Shown one piece after another: positions 60,504-64,000 of a stretch of 64,000 nt of DNA (position 1 is the first letter of the stretch; every line of letters starts with the position of its first letter). The translations under genes were made by a program, and so were the position numbers. The notes beneath the pieces are model-generated. The model had not been told where the DNA came from. It did not search any database and worked only from the letters and a program-made list of their open reading frames with translations. This DNA comes from Tamarix chinensis (taxonomy: Eukaryota; Streptophyta; Magnoliopsida; Caryophyllales; Tamaricaceae), in NCBI GenBank assembly GCA_030549775.1, contig CM060180.1, positions 89,133,172 through 89,197,171 on the forward strand, read 5' to 3'.

Positions 60504-62339
60504 TAAGCTTAAACTTGCAAGGTGGGCAATGATGAAATTACTATTCAATAATAGTAATAATAATAATAAAAATAACGTATATAACTTTTAAATATTAAAA
60601 TTAATATAGATAATCATAATATTAATAGTAATAAAAGTAAAAATATTGATAATAGTACTAGAAATACAAGGGTGTGAGACCTAATTAAAATTTAAGGTCT
60701 CGGCCCCCCTTAAATAATTACAATATTAATAAACTAATTACACTGATAATAATAATATTAATAATAATAGTAAACTTATAATAATTCAATTAAATTCCTA
60801 AAATTTGAAACTAACAATTTAATTAACTCAAGAATAATCTCCACCCTACCAAACAATTTATCAATAATATTACATCTAATAACAATAATAATAATAATAA
60901 TAATAATGATAATTATTATTAATATTATTATATTCAAATAAATGCTAAAAGTTGGAATAAAAATAGAATAAATTACAATAAATAGAAAAGAATGGCTGAG
61001 AAGGTCTAGGGTTTCACCTTGAGTTGGCGGAGATGGGTTGCACCGACGGTGGTGCATGGCGGTGGTTGGAAAAGAAGTCTAAGAGGAAAAAAAGATGAAG
61101 AAAAAGAGGAAAAGAGAAGGAGAAAAAAAGAAAAGAAGGTTATGGTTCGGTGTAGGAGAATTAGTAGAAGTTTTTGGGTGGTGTAGAAGGCAGCAGAAGT
61201 GGTAGATGTGGTGGCGGGAAGTGGTTTAAAGGTTGCGGGGTAAAATATTTTTTGAAATGGACAAGGAACTTTGCACGGCTATGATAGAGTGCAATGCAAG
61301 GAAGAATTTGGGATGCGGAGGTGGTGGCGAGGTTAGCTATCGGTAGTGGATGGCTCGTCTGAAGTCAAGGTGGCGCACAACTAGCTCTTAGGGTTTTGGG
61401 GAGGAAAAGTTTCAAGAACACTCCAATCGAGGCTATTTATAGAGGTTAGAGGGAATGGTAGGGTTTTGAGGGTCAACAAGAGGGTATTTTATGTAGGGTT
61501 TGGGGCAATTGGCAGGGGTGATCGGCCCGCGAAAGTTTTGGTTAGGTTCGATCCTTCGAGTGAAAATAGGGAGAGAACGAGTGGGAGTTAAGGATAATCG
61601 ATCATGCCAAGCTAATCTGCGAGTCAAGAGGGAGAAAATGAAGGGAGAAACGGCTGATCAAAACCCTCATGGCTGGCGGCGCCATTTTCGGGGGTGGAGG
61701 TTGTAGGTTCAACTAAGGTGGAGAAAGGAGGAAGAAGAAGGAAGGAGAGGGGTGAACTAGAGTCCGAGAAAGAAAAGGAAAAGAGGAGAACTGGGTCGGT
61801 TGGCGCTGGTTATAATCCCTTTAAATGAGACGCAATGTCTCAGAGGAAATAAGCTCCAAAACGGATCATTCGGATACCGCATAAAGGGAACGGTGTTGGG
61901 CCGCAGGAGAGGGAATGAAAAGAGGAAGAATTAGGCCACACGTAGGCCCAATCCGGTGGGAGAAAAAGAAAAAGAAGAAAAGAAAGAAAAAGAAAGAAAA
62001 AGAAAGAAAAAGAAGGAAGAAAAAGAAAAAAGAAAAAAGGAAAATTTAAGTGGTTTGGGGATAAATAAATTAATTAGAATATTTTGGGTATTTTGAATAA
62101 AAATATTTAAATAAAATAATACTAAATATCCTTTTTAGGCTATTTTAGGGTTTTTAAAATATTTCTCCCAAATTCATTTTTAATTAGCCAAAAGCCCAAT
62201 TTTCCCTTTATAAAAATATTTATAAAATTATTATTAATTTGCCCTAATAAATCCTTCATATTCCAAATAAATAAATAAATTCCCTAATAAATCCTTATAT
62301 AACTATATTTCCTAAAATAAATATTTTTGATGCATTTCA
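58477..62339 (-). repeat. Gypsy 5' LTR, 3.86 kb
   Basis: TGTAACACCTCCAAAATT to GATGCATTTCA. Same order as LTRs A and B: phrase CCACCACACTTAGTACTAG near the start, landmark TGTACTGAGTAAGG (58975), four CCACTATT/GGTGGATCGG-type motifs (59199-59435), ACCCTAA tandem units (59620-59880), TAATAA-rich zone (60390-60960), GA-rich zone (61040-62040) and TATA box CTATAAATAG on the minus strand at 61433-61442, 897 bp from the U3 end. Confidence 0.9.
61433..61442 (-). promoter_or_regulatory. TATA box of the gypsy 5' LTR
   Basis: Minus strand CTATAAATAG in a GCCTC..context matching LTR B. Confidence 0.65.
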
Positions 62340-62818
62340 AAGACGATGAGAGAAACACACAGGGGTTTTTTATTAGCATGAGTTATGCTTTCTTTGTCCT
62401 TATTGGTTGTGCCTAATTTGGCACATTTGATAATTTTAGAAAAATGATGACGCACCTATGTTTGCTAACATGGTCTATGTTTTTTACTGTATTATTCTAA
62501 TGCCTCAATTTTTTTAGGGTTTGTTTAGAATACAATAAATAGGTGTGGTTCGTAACCTTAGTAATACTAGAGGCTATCAAACATGTTCAAACTCTCTCCT
62601 CTAGTATTTTATTATGTTTATTAAGAGAATTATGTATTGAGTGATATTGTGAGGATTATTTGATTCTCTTTGTAATTACTAGTGATGCCTGTAATAAAGA
62701 ACATCATTATGTCCCCAATTATTCTTTTGTTTAGATTGCTCTCTCAATTGGTTCTTGGAATATCCTAATTTCTTGTTAGATTAGTCTACGTGTTCACATC
62801 GGTGTATTTTCATAATAA

Positions 62819-62831
62819 TTGGTATCAAAGC
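62819..62831 (+). promoter_or_regulatory. Copia primer-binding site
   Basis: TTGGTATCAAAGC, seven bases after the LTR end, complementary to initiator tRNA-Met with one change. Confidence 0.85.
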
Positions 62832-62859
62832 TTTTAGTGTATAATCTATCTACACTAAT

Positions 62860-63870
62860 ATGGCATTGACAAGATTTGAGATCAAGAGATTTGATCATTT
62901 CATCAATTTTTGGCTATATAAATTAAAACTGAATATGGTCTTTATGTATAACAATTGGGAGAAGGCATTGTCCAAAACATCAAAGAAGCCTAAGAGGGTG
63001 TTTGATAAGGAGTTTTAGGATGTTTATTTGAAGGCTATGTCCATGAAAAAATTATATCTTTCAAATGAGATCTTGCAAGAACTGGCCAAAGAGACATCTA
63101 GTGAAGTATTGTGGTTGAAGCTGGATTCTTTATATATTACAAGGTTTGTGAAGAATTATCTATTATTGAAGAGTTAACTTCATAATTAATGATTATGTAA
63201 TGGTTAGTCCTTGAAATCTCATCTTGATAAATCTAACTCTATAATTATACATCTACAAAATATATATGTTAAATTAGATGATGACAATCTCACTATTATG
63301 CTTTTATGTTCTTTGCCTATGTCTTATAAGCATTTTCATGAGATTATATTATATGGCTATAACAAATTAGTTGATGCAGGTGTTAATAAAGACTTACTAC
63401 AATGTGAATTGATTGATAATAAATTTACTAGTGAGTGATCAATTAGCCCATATGGTGAGGGGCTTGTAGTAATGGGACCTAGTGATAAGAAGAATTCCAA
63501 ATAGAGGAATGATATGTTTAAGAGTTTTATCTATCATGGGTGTTGCAAGAAAGGTTATATTAGGAAATATTGTCTCAATAGGAAACTGGTAGATAATATT
63601 GATGGTGTGTCTAATAAGATTGATGATGGATGATGGTGTGGTTAGGAAATTGCCTAAATTTCATTATATTCTTGAGATGACCAAGAAAATTTTGTAGGTG
63701 TGTCATTGAAAATGCCATGTTAAAGGTTGATAAAGGGGTCATGGTGGTGATTGGAAAGCATATCAGGACATTATATGAGCTTGATAGCATGACTATCGAG
63801 AGAACATTTATTGCAACATTAAGAGTGTGTGACTCAAATGTTTTTAGTCATGGGTTGATGTAGCTAGAAC
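62860..63870 (+). pseudogene. Copia gag and beginning of pol
   Basis: MALTRFEIKRFDHFINFWLY starts at 62860, then LKAMSMKKLYLSNEILQELA and VLWLKLDSLYITR (UBN2-type gag), and after a break LDDDNLTIMLLCSLPMSYKH and LYGYNKLVDAGVNKDLL. A degraded zinc knuckle (GCCKKGYIRKYC) lies near 63539. Then MLKVDKGVMVVIGKHIRTLY (about 63719) is the block before the integrase (L.V.KG......K...LY.L). Stops at about 63017, 63175 and 63437, so dead. Confidence 0.82.
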
Positions 63871-63883
63871 ATAGGAGTGTTAT

Positions 63884-64000
63884 TGAAATGCCCTGAAAAT
63901 TTCTAATTATAAATATATATTTAAATGAGGTTTTATTATAAAAGTTAATTAAGTATATTATTTTATTTAAAAGGAAAGGAAATTAATTAGGGAAAATCAA
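63884..64000 (+). mobile_element. Gypsy LTR start, forward orientation (runs off window)
   Basis: TGAAAATTTCTAATTATAAA from 63894 is close to the reverse complement of the end of solo LTR B. The start is either TGAAATGCCC at 63884 or TGAAAATTTC at 63894. It interrupts the copia pol. Confidence 0.65.

Larger units (their letters stand above)
53600..62339 (-). mobile_element. Ty3/gypsy chromovirus (Tekay/Del-like), nearly complete structure
   Basis: An 8.74-kb element on the minus strand: 5' LTR at the right (58477-62339), PBS (58462-58474), gag, protease, RT, RNase H, integrase and chromodomain-like end (58222 to about 54160), then a 3' LTR reduced to its last 422 bp (53600-54021). The 5-bp duplications AAGAC are intact, so the deletion of most of the 3' LTR and polypurine tract happened after insertion. 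All coding parts carry stops, frameshifts and deletions. The LTR family is the same as solo LTRs A and B. Confidence 0.92.
62345..63883 (+). mobile_element. Copia element, 5' part (LTR end, PBS, gag, start of pol)
   Basis: The LTR end TATTTTCA at about 62812 is followed by a PBS and then a gag frame. The gypsy element at 53600-62339 lies immediately upstream, so the left part of the LTR may be on its far side. At 63884-63894 another gypsy LTR begins and cuts the pol region. Stops throughout. Confidence 0.75.

Overview
This is nuclear DNA of a flowering plant. It contains an endogenous caulimovirid, chromovirus-type Ty3/gypsy elements with very long LTRs, L1-type LINEs, a CACTA (TNP2) transposon, a copia element, a TRIM and a hAT-type MITE. 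I found no convincing host gene, tRNA or rRNA. The species cannot be told from the sequence.

Positions 1-9723 are an endogenous pararetrovirus (EPRV) of Caulimoviridae, most like the florendoviruses. It has one polyprotein (movement protein, coat region with CCHC knuckle, aspartic protease, RT, RNase H) and a second ORF after it that ends just before a 35S-like promoter. ORF2 plus promoter is present twice (1-1683 and 7991-9724), so the window holds about 1.2 genome lengths (unit about 8.0 kb) in tandem. Both copies are broken. The leader of the first unit (1714-2274) is rearranged: it has 55-bp inverted repeats, a primer-binding site on the wrong strand, a 134-bp duplication, and a 35-bp piece of ORF2 used as filler. 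The virus ends at a (TA)n tract inside an older gypsy LTR.

Positions 9724-19798 are a nest of long LTRs. A 4.7-kb solo LTR (10599-15290, TSD TCTTG) sits in an LTR of the same broad family in opposite orientation (9724-10598 plus 15291-15547), followed by more diverged copies. Positions 19800-23850 hold a TRIM (20468-21074, TSD CTAAT), a LINE relic split by a hAT MITE (22305-23029, TSD TTTATCCC), and a fold-back element.

Positions 27480-35040 carry a decayed CACTA transposase on the minus strand, cut by a 3.4-kb solo LTR (29815-33222); the coding frame resumes cleanly on the other side. A minus-strand L1 LINE (35049-39290) and a probable further LTR (39390-41230) follow. Positions 41231-47598 are mostly unidentified and include an A-rich tandem array.

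Positions 47604-52373 are a second giant solo LTR (TSD GGTAG). Positions 53600-62339 are a minus-strand Ty3/gypsy chromovirus (TSD AAGAC) with one full 3.86-kb LTR, one LTR reduced to about 0.42 kb, and deletions in pol. The window ends in a copia gag region (PBS at 62819) entered at its right by another gypsy LTR.

The long LTRs share an architecture: a TATA box on the minus strand about 0.65-1.0 kb from the U3 end, a GA-rich tract, trinucleotide microsatellites, and a reiterated motif CCACTATT..CCGGTGGATCGG with a period near 49 bp.
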